Shown one piece after another: positions 54,413 to 64,000 of a DNA stretch of 64,000 nucleotides. Location: NCBI GenBank assembly GCA_012103035.1, contig JAAVLL010000002.1, forward strand, positions 1,178,001 to 1,242,000, given 5' to 3'. Within the stretch, counting starts at the first letter, position 1, and the number at the start of each line of letters is the position of its first letter. Origin of the DNA: Brucella oryzae. Lineage in GTDB: Bacteria; Pseudomonadota; Alphaproteobacteria; Rhizobiales; Rhizobiaceae. The position numbers and the translations under genes are program-made. A model generated the notes under the pieces. That model did not search any database. It worked only from the letters and a program-made list of their open reading frames with translations, and had not been told where the DNA came from.

Positions 54413-55166
54413 ATCAGGGCAAGTCCATCGATAATCTCACGTGCTGCGGGTCGTTTGTGACTGGACAGATTGTCGAGAATGACAATATCGCCTGGCTTCA
54501 ACGTCGGAACGAGAACCTGACCGACATAAGCCTCAAACCATTCCCCATTGATCGGTCCGTCAATGACAAGGGGTGCGACCATTCCTGTGTTTCGCAATCC
54601 TGCAACAAGTGTCGTTGTCTTGCGATGACCATGTGGGAAGCCCATTCGCAGCCGCTCGCCCTTGAGGCAGCGTCCGTGCGTACGTGACATATTGGTTGCA
54701 GTCCATGTCCCGTCGATAAAGACCAGCCGTGCAGGATCGAATCGAGATCGAGCTGCTTGTCAAACCAGGACTGACGCATTTCCAAAAGATCCGGACGGCT
54801 TTGCTCTACCGCATGGCCAGTCTTTTTGCGTGTTTGGTTATGCCGGACAAGGAAACGGTGTAACGCCGACTTGCTGATGACGACACCTTGCGCAGACAGA
54901 GCATCACGCAACTCAAACAAGGTGCCGTCGCGATGCTCGCCGAGCCAGGCCATAATCAGATCAGCGTGAGCTTCCGTCTTGTGGGAACTACGGTCACCTC
55001 CAAGCGGGCCGGGACGACCATTCCCTTTTTCAAGTTGCAAGTTTCGCCAACGGCCGACACTCGCCACACCAACGCCAAACCGTTCTGCAGCCTCCCGATG
55101 CGATGCACCAGCCGAAACGGCAGCAAGAACACGGGTACGAAGATCAACAGAAAGGGCCTTCGACAT
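54411..55166 (-). CDS. IS630 transposase, 3' truncated
   Basis: ATG 55166 begins MSKALSVDLRTRVLAAVSAGASHREAAERFGVGVASVGRWR, a helix-turn-helix. The catalytic domain follows with LVFIDGTWTATNM (first Asp, with Gly in place of the usual Glu after it) and IVILDNLSSHKRPAAR (second Asp). The third acidic residue and the C-terminus are lost at the IS3 joint, where a chance stop closes the frame. A frame change lies near 54725. It cannot be functional. Confidence 0.85.
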
Positions 55167-55255
55167 ATCTGCCGACCTCCATCGGCAGATAGTTTGAATC
55201 AGAAACGAACTGATTTGCAAAGCCATCCAATTCATTCAGATAGAGAAACGCTCTA
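54411..55255 (-). mobile_element. Truncated IS630-family element
   Basis: The left-hand part of an IS630 element read right to left, from the terminus GAGCGTTTC next to TA (55254-55255) to 54411, where the IS3 element cuts it. The missing portion would encode the last third of the transposase and the other terminus. The first 124 bp match the remnant at 27232-27355 in opposite orientation. Confidence 0.85.
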
Positions 55256-55301
55256 AGTGAAGTTCCGCTTACGGCCCCGGCGCAAGAAACACAGAATTTG
55301 A

Positions 55302-55668
55302 TTAGCGGAGCGGCTTCTTCATGATCAACGGTCCATCTGATGCGGGTGCCGTATATCGCATTACCACCCGGATTGTTCGAGACTTAACGACTGTCTTGTC
55401 CGCACATTCATTCAATGCCTGTTGAGCACTGATTGCAAATTCTCGACCAGCCCGCCGAACTGGCTGATACTCGACTGTTACGATGCGCTCCAACTCGCCC
55501 TCGGCATTGTATGTAACCTCGAACGTTGCCGACGCCCGCTGATAGTCCATGTCCTCGGGCAACTTCCAGCACGAAAGCCATATCGGCAACCAATTGCGCG
55601 TCGTTAGCTGCAGCCGGGAACACTGCTAGCAGTATCAGAATGGTTCCAACGACGCCGGTTCTGTGCAT
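55302..55668 (-). CDS. Small secreted protein resembling a TolA/TonB C-terminal domain
   Basis: About 121 codons with signal peptide MHRTGVVGTILILLAVFPAAA. After a frame change near 55575 the mature part reads CWKLPEDMDYQRASATFEVTYNAEGELERIVTVEYQP and AISAQQALNECADKTVVKS, the beta-beta-alpha pattern and CW...C spacing of TolA-C/TonB-C-like domains. It lacks the rest of a TolA protein, so it may be a stand-alone periplasmic form. No operon partner is evident. Confidence 0.65.
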
Positions 55669-55751
55669 GTTTCTCCCTTGGAAATTAGTTGGTTGCGATT
55701 CAGCCCTATACGTAGTCCTTGAATCGCCTGGGTACCAGCCTGACGACGTTC

Positions 55752-56000
55752 ATGGCCGGAGAAGTTGCATGTTACAGTGCCAGATTTTTCCCACACCATC
55801 CAATTGAGGGTAAACCGCTGATCGATATGGAGAAAGGCCTGACCGGCAGGGAACGCCAGCGCGTCGATGAACTACTCGGCGAAGAAAAGGGCAAGATTGA
55901 CTTGGTGAAGCTTGATGCAATTGAAAAGGCTGAAGGCAAGAAGCCAACTGGCACGTTCGCAACGCGCACGCAAAGGTGGGCTGCGTCTGATCTTCAGTAG
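55752..56000 (+). CDS. Small hypothetical protein
   Basis: Open to TAG at 55998-56000. The C-terminal half is charged and helical (MEKGLTGRERQRVDELLGEEKG, LDAIEKAEGKKPTGTF) and looks like a real protein, while the first 25 codons look less so. ATG 55827 is therefore an alternative start to ATG 55752. No family recognised, no partner, divergent from the TolA-like gene. Confidence 0.5.
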   Translation: MAGEVACYSARFFPHHPIEGKPLIDMEKGLTGRERQRVDELLGEEKGKIDLVKLDAIEKAEGKKPTGTFATRTQRWAASDLQ

Positions 56001-56148
56001 ATCGTCAATGATTATAATATGATAGTTACCACGTCACAGAATGCGACGATATTCTCCAAGAACTGACGAATTCCTGTTCAATCCGGAAATCGCTGTCCAG
56101 CATGAAAATGGTCGGGGTTGAACTATGGCCAGCCCCGACCGTTCTTTA

Positions 56149-56631
56149 TTATTTGGCTGCGATGGCCTGCAGACCAGCAAGTGCACATTCTGCATCGGTT
56201 GCGCCCGATGGTGCGCCGCCGACACCAATTCCACCGACCAGTGCGTCACCGATCTTGATCGGCAGTCCGCCCGCCTGAATAACGAAGCGAGAATCCATGT
56301 CCCGCATACCGTTATTGGCTGGCTTCGACGCGATAAACTCTGCAAGTTCACCGGAATCGCGACCCAATGCAGCTGACGTAAATGCTTTTCCTTCCGCGCT
56401 ATTGCCGGTATGCGGACCGGAAAGGTCCGCCTTGAGCAGAACTTTGGTCGAGCCATCGCGGGCTACGACTGCGACGCTCACATTATTGCCCTTGGCAACA
56501 CAGGCATCCAACGCAGCCTGCGCTGCCTTGGTGGCCAGATCAAGCGGCAGATAAGGTGTGGTTGGAAGCGTTTGAGCGAAAGCGGTAGCCGGAGCCATCG
56601 ACAAGGCAATAATTGCAAGTTTACGGATCAT
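56149..56631 (-). CDS. Secreted HbpS/GlcG-family protein (second copy)
   Basis: Uninterrupted, 160 codons. Signal peptide MIRKLAIIALSMAPATAFA, then PYLPLDLATKAAQAALDACVAKGNNVSVAVVARDG and the C-terminal GGLPIKIGDALVGGIGVGGAPSGATDAECA. The family is named after HbpS, an extracellular heme-binding redox sensor partner of the SenS kinase in Streptomyces, and GlcG of glycolate operons. Here it lies 83 bp behind a response-regulator gene on the same strand, with a histidine kinase before that, so a sensory partner role is plausible. Confidence 0.85.
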   Translation of the reverse strand: MIRKLAIIALSMAPATAFAQTLPTTPYLPLDLATKAAQAALDACVAKGNNVSVAVVARDGSTKVLLKADLSGPHTGNSAEGKAFTSAALGRDSGELAEFIASKPANNGMRDMDSRFVIQAGGLPIKIGDALVGGIGVGGAPSGATDAECALAGLQAIAAK

Positions 56632-56714
56632 CGTCGTTCCTCGGTTGTGATGAGGAACAATTAATGTCCGCCAGAGAGCAACGGATCCGTAGCTTTACAA
56701 ACTTATCGGTAGTT

Positions 56715-57323
56715 CTACGGATTCGACTGTCCCTCCAGCCACAAACGCGTCATTTCCGCTTGTGAAGTCGTGCCCAGTTTCGCCCCTATGGCCGCACGGT
56801 GGCTGTCTATCGTGCGTGGCGACAATTCAAGACCATCAGCAATTTGCCGGGTGGTGAACCCTTGTGCGATACGGTCGAGCACCTCACGTTCACGCGCTGT
56901 CAGCGTGTCCAGCAGTGCCAGCGTTTCGGCTCGCAGCGCCTCGCTTCCCAATCTACGTTCAAGCAGTTGCTGCGCCTTCTGGATTGCGTCGATCAAATCC
57001 TGCTCATCGACAGGCTTGGAAAGATAGTCCACCGCGCCATTTCGAAAGGCACGACGGCAGGCTTCAATATCGCCGTGGCCCGAGATGATGATCACCGGCC
57101 AGCCAATTTCCTGTGCGGCCAACAGCTCCTGAAGTTTCAGCCCTGTCATCACGGGCATGCGAATATCGAAGATCATACATCCAGGCTTCAGTCGTGGCAG
57201 CTGCGCCAGAAAAGCAGAAGGGTCGGCAAAACTCCTGACCTCGATGTCTATGGTCGACAAGAGCAGGCTGAGCGACTTTCGTACTGCTTCATCGTCGTCG
57301 ACGAGATAGACCGGCTGAACCAT
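56715..57323 (-). CDS. FixJ/NarL-type response regulator
   Basis: Uninterrupted, about 202 codons. Receiver domain with acidic pocket YLVDDDEAVRKSL, phosphoacceptor Asp in CMIFDIRMPVMTG, and switch lysine in AVDYLSKPVDEQDL. A linker and LuxR-type helix-turn-helix follow: LTAREREVLDRIAQGFTTRQIADGLELSPRTIDSHRAAIGAKLG. Five bases separate it from the kinase stop, so the two form a pair. It resembles TodT/FixJ regulators that activate transport or respiration genes. Confidence 0.92.
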   Translation of the reverse strand: MVQPVYLVDDDEAVRKSLSLLLSTIDIEVRSFADPSAFLAQLPRLKPGCMIFDIRMPVMTGLKLQELLAAQEIGWPVIIISGHGDIEACRRAFRNGAVDYLSKPVDEQDLIDAIQKAQQLLERRLGSEALRAETLALLDTLTAREREVLDRIAQGFTTRQIADGLELSPRTIDSHRAAIGAKLGTTSQAEMTRLWLEGQSNP

Positions 57324-57327
57324 CCTC

Positions 57328-58884
57328 TTAACTTCCCGCGTCTTCAGCAATTGGGAGCACAACGCGAAACAGCGCGCCGCGCTCCTGTGGAATATAGGAA
57401 ATCTCACCGCCAAAACGTTCGACCAGCCGCTGGCTGAGCGCCAGACCGAGGCCAGTTCCTCCGGACGGCTTGTGGTAAACGGGGTGAAGAGGCGCGGCAA
57501 GAGTTCCGGTGCAACACCGGGACCATTATCGGCAACTTCCAGAATAGCTACCAACCCATCAGCTTTCAGCGATGCCTTCACCCTTCGGTCCTGATCGCCA
57601 TCGCGAAAGGATTCAATCGCATTGCGGAGAAGATTGAACATTACCTGCTCCATTTCCACGGGATCGACAGCAGCCATCAAAAGTGCTTCAGGCATTTCAA
57701 GCTCAACTTTGACGCGGCGCCGGGCAGCTTCCGTGGCCAGCAAAGTCTGCACGTTTTGAAGCGACAGGCGCAGATCGGCAGGTGTCGTCTGTCGGCGCTG
57801 CGGGCGAGACCAGTTGCGCAGCCGGTCCAGAATGGCCGATGCACGGCGCGCCTGATCCACCATATCGTCCAGCGCGCCAGCGAGAGCGTCCATATTGTTG
57901 CGGTTCAACAAGCGGCGTCCTGCCTGCGCACTAGCGAGAGTGCTGTCAGGGGCTGTGTCAATTCATGCGCCATGCCGCTTGCCATCTCGCCCATCGTGTT
58001 GACGCGCGAGGCATGGGCCAACCGAGCCTCGAGGCTACTCAGTTCTGCACGGCGTTCCGCATGGCGTGTGCGTCGTGTCTGGCGAACGATGACCAGCCCA
58101 CCGAAGAACAGCAGATTCGTGAGAACGAGAATGGGGATCAACTGGTCGAAAGGCAGCAGATCGGTCCATCTCATGTCGAGAGCAGTCTGGAAAAGAAGCG
58201 GCTGTGTAGCACTCCCCAGTTTCTTGGAAAACGCGCTTCGCCGAATGAGACAGAACTACTGAACAAAACCGTCCCGTCAGGCATGAGGATGCGTCGCGCG
58301 ACGCCTGCACGGTTCCAGAATGCGTCGTCAGAAGTAATCAGGTTGTCGGCATTGATCGCCAGCATCAGACCGTCGTGCGGATTATTCGTATTCGGGCTGC
58401 GCTTTACGATCAAATAATGTCCAGGCCGCTTTGCCGGAGCCAGCAGTTCAGGAACACCACGGGATGAGCGGGCCGCCGCCCGTATGGCATCGGCCAGTTC
58501 CGGTTCCAGCTTTCTGGTACCAGTCACTGGAACGACCGGTTCCATCGGTACAAGTTGGATCTCGTCTATGCGCGGATAGAAGTGAGTAATCGTTGCCGCT
58601 ACTTCAAGGAAAACATCATTCTGAGAAATATCGGCAGTTCGCGCCTTTGATTGAGCAATCGTCGAAAGCGCCGTCAAATGGGCATCGTGCTGATCGGCGC
58701 GCTGCGAAGCTTCACGATGCAACGTGAAGCTTGCAGCCTGAAGCTCGGACAATAGGGCAGCTCGTTGATAGAAAACAAGGCTGCCTATCGCCAAAAGATT
58801 AAACAGCATCCACACGAAAAACGGGAGCAAGACAGACCAGATATCTTCCCGGATGCGTCCGTTGTAGAGGTTCATAAGTCGCAT
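57328..58884 (-). CDS. Membrane sensor histidine kinase (DctB/FixL-like core)
   Basis: About 518 codons. TM1 near residues 14-38 (LLPFFVWMLFNLLAIGSLVF), an extracytoplasmic domain of about 200 residues, TM2 with QLIPILVLTNLLFFGGLVIV, then the H box GEMASGMAHELTQPLTALS, N box MEQVMFNLLRNAIESF, G box VADNGPGV and a G2 box restored by frame correction near 57465. Further frame changes are near 58190 and 57930. HELTQPL is the DctB/FixL-type phosphoacceptor class. The outside domain would sense a ligand or the neighbouring secreted protein. Confidence 0.88.
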
Positions 58885-58977
58885 CCCGGCATCAGCCGTT
58901 GTTCAAGAGAATATCGCACCGCGATCCAGTCGTTCATCTCAAACCGGCATCGTTTTCTGATCTTTATCGCATCCCTG

Positions 58978-59907
58978 TTATCGATATATACCCGTTTGAA
59001 TCTCTCCGTCCAAACCACACCAGGCGCGATACATGCCCGGACTGTTGAAAGGCAGGCTGATATTGCCTTTGCGGTCTACGGCAACCAGGCCACCGGAGCC
59101 ACCGATTTCGCCAAGTTCGCGGACAACAGCACCTGCCGCTTCGTTGAGCGACTGCCCGCCCAGCGCATTCGCGCATCGACTTCGTGACCAACAGCCCAGC
59201 GGATAAAATACTCTCCGTGACCTGTGGCGGAAAGCGCAACCGTGTGGTCATCCGCCCAGGTTCCAGCGCCAATGATCGGGCTGTCTCCAACGCGTCCAGG
59301 CGTCTTGGCGGTCATGCCCCTGTCGATGTTGCTGCGGCCAGATGACCGAAACTATCCAGCGCAACAGCCCCGACCGTCCCATGCTTGCGGGCAGGATCGC
59401 CATCGTCCGCAGCGCCGCTGCGGCGACGTGCCATTTCGTCATGTAATGCCTTGCGGCGTTGTTCCGTCGAGAACCATTCCGGAGCCATCATTTCCAGACC
59501 GGCAGTTTCGCAAAACCGCTTTGCCCCTTCGCCCGCGAGAAATACGTGCTCGGTCTGCTCCATAACCGCACGTGCCGCCAGCACAGGATTGCGTGGTCCG
59601 CAAATTCCAGAAATTGCGCCGCATGCCCGAGTTGCGCCATCCATGATGGCGGCATCCATTCATGCGTTTCATCCGTCGTGAAAACGGCTCCACGACCCGC
59701 GTTGAAGAGCGTGTTTTCTTCGAGAGCGATCACGGATGCCGTCACAGCGTCGATAGCTTTTCCACCCTTACGTAAGATGTCCAGTCCAGCCTGCAGGCAT
59801 TCACGCAAACCGGCATGATAGGCCGCTTCTTTCTCCGGCGTCATATTTGACTTGAGAATAGTTCCAGCGCCGCCGTGCAACGCGATTACAGGTACGAATT
59901 CAGACAT
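58978..59907 (-). CDS. iaaA: Isoaspartyl peptidase/L-asparaginase (Ntn-hydrolase)
   Basis: Plant-type asparaginase of about 309 codons that cleaves beta-aspartyl dipeptides and asparagine. It begins MSEFVPVIALHGGAG and has NTLFNAGRGAVFT. Self-cleavage would free the nucleophilic threonine in KHGTVGAVALD. TPGRVGDSPIIGAGTWAD and GHGEYFIRWAVGHEV form the substrate site. Frame changes are near 59645, 59325 and 59130. No signal peptide, so cytosolic. It is separate from its neighbours and probably monocistronic. Confidence 0.9.
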
Positions 59908-60279
59908 TTCTGATAACTCACTATCGAAGATGGTATCACGGATCAAAATAACGCATAGCAGATCGGGATTAAGGCCCCTCATGAGCCGCCAGTCCCTGTT
60001 TATTCTATTTCCGCCTGACGTCCATAGCCAACGTATTTTCGCCTTCGGCAGGCCAGAAATCAGCGAATCCGCTTAGCATGATAGAGATCACCGGATTGCT
60101 AACGGCAATCAGGTCCCGGACTTCGACCGGACGGCTAGGCTGAGGCATACCTCTAATCTTTCAGTGATCGGCATCTTGCCGCTTCGGAGGGAGGACGTGT
60201 TGCAGGATAACTACAAACAAAAAACATGACCGTTTTATCATGTAATTTCTTGCCCATATTAATACATGAATATAATACT

Positions 60280-60297
60280 CATGATTATCAAATCATG
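60280..60297. promoter_or_regulatory. Inverted repeat upstream of TonB-dependent receptor
   Basis: CATGAT (60280-60285) and ATCATG (60292-60297) flank TATCAA, 14 bp before the receptor start, in an AT-rich promoter region. Its place suits an iron-responsive repressor operator, but it does not clearly match a Fur, Irr or RirA consensus. Confidence 0.4.
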
Positions 60298-60311
60298 TTG
60301 GGAATATTCCT

Positions 60312-62486
60312 ATGCGCTCCGATTGCATGCCTCTCCGTCGTACAATTCTGGCTAGTACATCCTTAATTGCTCTTGCCGCTACGGCAGCAATGGCACAGGA
60401 TCAGCCCGCTTCCGCTCCCACGGAGAATGGTACAATCATTCTCAACAAGATCGTCATCAACGGCGGTAGCGGTGGCGTGATTAATGCAGACGGCTATGTA
60501 GCACGCAGCAGTGCAACTGGTGCTAAGATCGACACCCCATTTGTGCAAACCCCGCAATCTATTTCCTCCGTTACCCAACAGCAGCTTGAAGATCGCAATC
60601 CGCAGACCTTGCTCGACGCCGTTGCCTATACGCCGGGTGCACGCGTTGGTGGCTATGGCTTCGATCCGCGGTTCGACTCGTTCACCGTGCGTGGATTCGA
60701 CGTCACGTATACCGGTGTGTTTCGCGACAATCTCCGTCAGCCCGGAGCAAGCTCGGCGCTATTCAAGACTGAACCTTATGGCCTGGAAGGCATTTCCATT
60801 TGCGCGGCCCATCGTCTGCCCTATACGGCGCTTCCGGTGCCGGTGGCCTGTTCAATCTGATCAGTAAGCGTCCAACCGAAACTCCTCTTCATGAGGTACA
60901 GGTCCAGTATGGCACCAATAATCGCTATCAGACCCAGTTCGACCTCTCCGGCCCAGTCAAGGAAGGCGACCCGCTTTATTACCGCCTGACAGGCCTTTGG
61001 CGCGACGCCGATACCGAACAGCCCTCGATTCCCGATGATCGCTTTTACATTGCACCGGCCTTTACATGGAAGCCGGACGAAGACACGCGTCTGACGATCC
61101 TCAGCGAGTTCTCCGCACTAAAACCGGCGGTACGGCCGCGTATTATTATGATGCCGTTACGGGCAAGGTATCCGATTTTTGCGGGCAATACCGCTTTCAA
61201 CGACTCCGTACAAACTCAGGGACGTATCGGCTATGAATTTGAAACCCGTCTCAACGACACATTCGTGTTCCGCCAGAATGCTCGCCTTGCATCGACCAAA
61301 ATTGGAGCCGACTGGGCCTTTGCCTATCAGGCCAATAAAGACGATCCGTTACTTCTCGACAGCAGCGCAGGCACTTTTGAAGAGCGCCTGACCAGCTTCA
61401 CCATCGATAATCAACTGGAAGCAAATTTCGATACCGGCAATTTTGAGCACAAATTCCTGGCCGGTGTCGACCTGACGAAGCTGCAATGGAAGGGATTGAA
61501 CGGTTATGGCTACACGCCGCCGCTGGATACCAGACATCCGTCCAGGGGCGCCCTGTAGCGCCAATAGATTTCCAGAAAAAGACGTTCAAGACCAGCTCAT
61601 GGCGGGCATCTATCTGCAGGATCAGATCCGTTATGATGCCTGGACCATTACCCTTGGCGGTCGCCAGGACTGGGTCAGTACCGACACGAAGAACACCGAT
61701 CTGACAACCAGCACATCCACCGATTTCGATCAGAGTGACAAGGCCTTCACATGGCGCGCCGGCGTGACCTACGAGACGCCTTGGGGCATTACGCCATATG
61801 CCAGCTACTCGACCGCTTTTCGCCCAATGCCGGTGTAAACCAGGCAACAGGCAATCCGTTCGAGCCAACGGAAAGTGACCAGCAGGAAATCGGAATCAAG
61901 TATCAACTGCCCAACAGCAATACCTTGTTGACGGCAGCCCTGTTCAACATCAATCAGGACAACGGCCTCTATTACGAAGTGGTTGAACTCGATACAGGCC
62001 CGGCCAACATTCAGGTGCAGCGCGGTAAACTGCGCTCACGCGGCCTGGCTGGAAGCCAGTACCAGTCTCGACAATGGCCTCTCCCTCATTGCGTCCTATA
62101 GTTACATGCAGACCAGTATCAAGGACGGGCCGGACGGCACCGCGGGCAATGAAATCTCGTCCGTACCGACCCACATGGCATCGGCCTGGGCGCACTATAA
62201 ATTGCCTGAAAACAGTTTTCTCTACGGTTTGGGTGTCGGCGCAGGCGTGCGCTTTGTCGGTTCAAGCTATGGCAATGACGAAAACACCATGAAAAACAGT
62301 TCACGCGCTTTCGTCGATGCAGCGATTGATTTCGATTTTGGCGCCATCAAGAAGGACTATGAAGGCGTAAAGCTGCAGGTCAACGCTACCAACCTCTTCG
62401 ATACGCGCAAGCCGGTCTGCTCCGCGGGTTTCTGTTATCGCGATCAGGGACGGACGGTTGTCGGCAGCCTGAAATATTCATGGTAG
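60312..62486 (+). CDS. TonB-dependent siderophore receptor
   Basis: Outer-membrane gated channel of about 724 codons, FhuA/FpvA-like. Signal peptide ...LASTSLIALAATAAMAQ, then the plug domain TPQSISSVTQQQLEDRNPQTLLDAVAYTPGARVGGYG and ILRGPSSALYGASGAGGLFNLISKRP, then the barrel with YSTAF region and a C-terminal aromatic ending VGSLKYSW. Frame changes lie near 60805, 61540, 61820 and 62055. ATG 60312 or 60327. The plug motif and the following binding protein point to ferric hydroxamate-type siderophores, but the substrate is not decided by sequence. Confidence 0.9.
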
Positions 62487-62509
62487 ACGCCAATACACAG
62501 AATAAAGCT

Positions 62510-62528
62510 CTCAGGCCCGAGGCCTGAG
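62510..62528. terminator. Hairpin after the receptor gene
   Basis: CTCAGGCC (62510-62517) and GGCCTGAG (62521-62528) form a perfect 8-bp stem with a 3-base loop, 24 bp after the receptor stop. There is no immediate T run. Confidence 0.45.
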
Positions 62529-62539
62529 CGCTATCTGAA

Positions 62540-62648
62540 TTTAGAGCATTTCCGCAAAAGTGCGAAGCGGTTTTGCGAAGGATAATGCGACGAAACAAAT
62601 ACTTGGAGCGGTTCCAGCGACACCGCATTAGTGGAACCCCTCTAGAAA
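62540..62648. repeat. RIME-like Rhizobiales intergenic repeat
   Basis: The stretch TTTAGAGCATTTCCGCAAAAG followed by AAGCGGTTTTGCG, ATAATGCG and GGAGCGGTTCCAG has the look of a short mosaic palindromic element found between genes in Rhizobium, Brucella and relatives. The GAGCGGTTCC core also occurs at 9428 and 16788. It separates the receptor gene from the binding-protein gene. Confidence 0.6.
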
Positions 62649-62656
62649 GTAATGAG

Positions 62657-63748
62657 ATGATCCGTCTTGTTATCTGTCTGACAGTAATCTGGCTGGCCCT
62701 TGGTAGAAGCGCTGCTGCAGATGTGACCTATCCCATTCATGTCAAGGATGCGCTTGACCGGGACGTTACCATTACCTCCCAACCAAAGTCCGTGCTGCTT
62801 GGCAGCGGCTTCAATTGATTGCATTGTCACTTATTCATCCCGATCCCGTCAGCCTGCTGGCCGGTTGGGCCGACGACCTCAAGGGCGACAACCCGGAAAT
62901 CTACGCCGGTTTCAAAGAGCGTTTCCGGAAATTGACGCGCTGCCGATCATTGGCGACGGCATGACAGTTTCGGTCGAGAAGATTGTTTCCATCAAAGCCG
63001 ATCTGGCCATTCTTTCGGATTGGCAGATGCGCAGCGATGAAGGTGTGCAGGCAATCGCCTATCTCGAGAAAATGGGCATACCAGTGATCGTGGTCGATTT
63101 CGGCAACCATGCACTCCAAAACACATCGCAGAACATGCGTCTGCTGGGCAAGGTACTCAACCGTGAGGAGCAAGCCAACGCTTTTGCCGATTTCTATGAT
63201 GAGCGCATTGCCCGAATTCGTGATCGAGTGGGCAAGAACGATGCCGGGCCGACTGTTCTGCTTGAAGCCTTTCCCAATGCCGACCAATGCTGCTACGCCT
63301 ACGGGCGAAGCAGCATGGGCGAGTTCATCACACTGACCGGTAGCCGAAATATCGCTGCGGACGGGCCGCCACAAGCCATAATCAGCAGCGAATATATCGT
63401 CGCTGCCGACCCGCAGGTTTACATCGCCACCTCGTCTCCCGGTGGTAAGTATAGCGGCTTTTCGATTGGCCCGGGCGTCAGCGAGCAGGAAGCGCGCGAC
63501 ACACTTTCAAGTGCCTTGAAAAATCCGTTCCGTGCCGGTTTGAAGGCCGTGCACGATAAGCGCGTGCACGGATTGTGGAACTTTTCAATGCTGTTCCCTT
63601 GAATATTTTGGCGGCGGAGACCTTTGCGGTCTGGTTGCGCCCGGAACTATTTGCCGATATCAGCCCTGAAGCGACGCTAGTGGAGATTAACAGGCGTTTC
63701 GCGGCTGTTCCCTTTGAAGGTTCGTATTGGATTAGTCTTAAACCGTGA
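62657..63748 (+). CDS. Iron-siderophore type ABC substrate-binding protein (FecB/FhuD-like)
   Basis: Periplasmic helical-backbone binding protein of about 363 codons. Signal peptide MIRLVICLTVIWLALGRSAAA, then YPIHVKDALDRDVTITSQPKSVLLG, HPDPVSLLAGWADD, ISIKADLAILSDW, GIPVIVVDFG and QNMRLLGKVL, all typical of the TroA-like/BtuF fold. Frame changes are near 62810, 62925 and 63585. It follows the receptor, so it would pass the imported chelate to a permease that is not in the window. Confidence 0.85.
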
Positions 63749-63913
63749 GCAGCGCAGCTGTCAGGCCACTGCCGATCCATTTTGCCACCTTGATGTTCAT
63801 ATCGCCTGTAACCGGTAATGACCGCGCAACGAATAACCGGCCTGCTCCAATTTAGGCAACCGGCCGGTTTCGAGAGCCGGATATTTTGATAGGAATTGGC
63901 CGAACGAGATTGA

Positions 63914-63986
63914 GGCTGGATGGCGGAGTGGTAACGCAGCGGATTGCAAATCTGCTTAGCCTGGTTCGATTCAGGTCCGGCCTCCA
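63914..63986 (+). tRNA. tRNA-Cys (anticodon GCA), T stem one base short
   Basis: Acceptor GGCTGGA pairs with TCCGGCC, with T as discriminator and encoded CCA (63984-63986). The anticodon arm GCGGA-TTGCAAA-TCTGC gives GCA. The D arm contains GTGGTAACGC. The T arm reads CCTGG-TTCGATT-CAGG, where CCAGG is expected, so one C is missing and the length is 73. Cysteine tRNA is normally single copy and essential, so this is best explained as a sequence error. Confidence 0.93.
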
Positions 63987-64000
63987 ACAAGCTAGTGTAC

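Noticed and set aside
53215..54413. AAA on both sides of IS3 as proof of a simple insertion
   Set aside because: A three-base A run is likely by chance and the two flanks belong to unrelated sequences, so a rearrangement is as likely.

Overview
The window looks like chromosomal DNA of a Brucellaceae-type alphaproteobacterium (Ochrobactrum/Brucella group). The basis is the gene families and their arrangement: many FadR-type GntR regulators, polar amino-acid, sugar and tripartite tricarboxylate transporters, an OmaA/AIDA-like autotransporter, and short hairpin repeats of the kind common between Rhizobiales genes. The genus is an inference from recall; no database was searched.

An overriding feature is that most genes longer than about 700 bp are broken by one or more single-base frame changes. 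Wherever the expected reading is obvious, the change is one base missing from a short run of identical bases: G5 to G4 in the araG-like Walker A motif and in dgoD, T5 to T4 in the araF-like gene, A5 to A4 in IS66 tnpB. The tRNA-Cys at the right edge also lacks one base of its T stem. I therefore read the breaks mainly as sequence or assembly errors and give each gene as one feature spanning its frames, with break positions noted. Only genes truncated at a rearrangement joint are called pseudogenes.

Layout. 1-3736 (-): a large autotransporter adhesin whose barrel lies beyond the left edge. 4681-10510 (-): LacI regulator, amino-acid-type binding protein, unusual long permease, GH1 beta-glycosidase and an SDR. 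10682-23022: a galactose/galactonate (De Ley-Doudoroff) region with a FadR regulator, an AraFGH-like importer, dgoK, dgoA, aldose epimerase, dgoD, SDR dehydrogenase, a second FadR regulator, an MFS carrier and a DapA-family protein. 23657-27212: a second sugar-acid set (MFS, DgoD-like enolase, FadR). 27232-27860: a rearrangement scar joining an IS630 end, a dctD fragment and a transporter tail. 27905-33786: AraC regulator divergent from an acyl-CoA ligase/SDR/thiolase/acyl-CoA dehydrogenase operon. 33882-36189: deformylase-like protein, serA and a small conserved-looking gene. 36257-44018: a six-gene operon pdxA2-tctC-tctB-tctA-TIM barrel-DAK kinase with a divergent GntR regulator, the best candidate for an incompletely described catabolic system. 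44055-46561: an intact-looking IS66 element with an 8-bp target duplication. 46892-53033: lipoprotein, small genes, a cyclopropane fatty acid synthase and a LysR/GlcG-like/DHA2 efflux set. 53050-55255: a GntR fragment, IS3 and truncated IS630 mosaic. 55302-63748: small secreted proteins, a histidine kinase/response regulator/HbpS-GlcG-like cluster, isoaspartyl peptidase, a TonB-dependent receptor and a siderophore-type binding protein. 63914-63986: tRNA-Cys.

The overall picture is a nutrient-scavenging accessory region. Each catabolic cluster carries its own transporter and its own local repressor or activator, often with a visible palindromic operator, and the clusters are separated by insertion-sequence scars.
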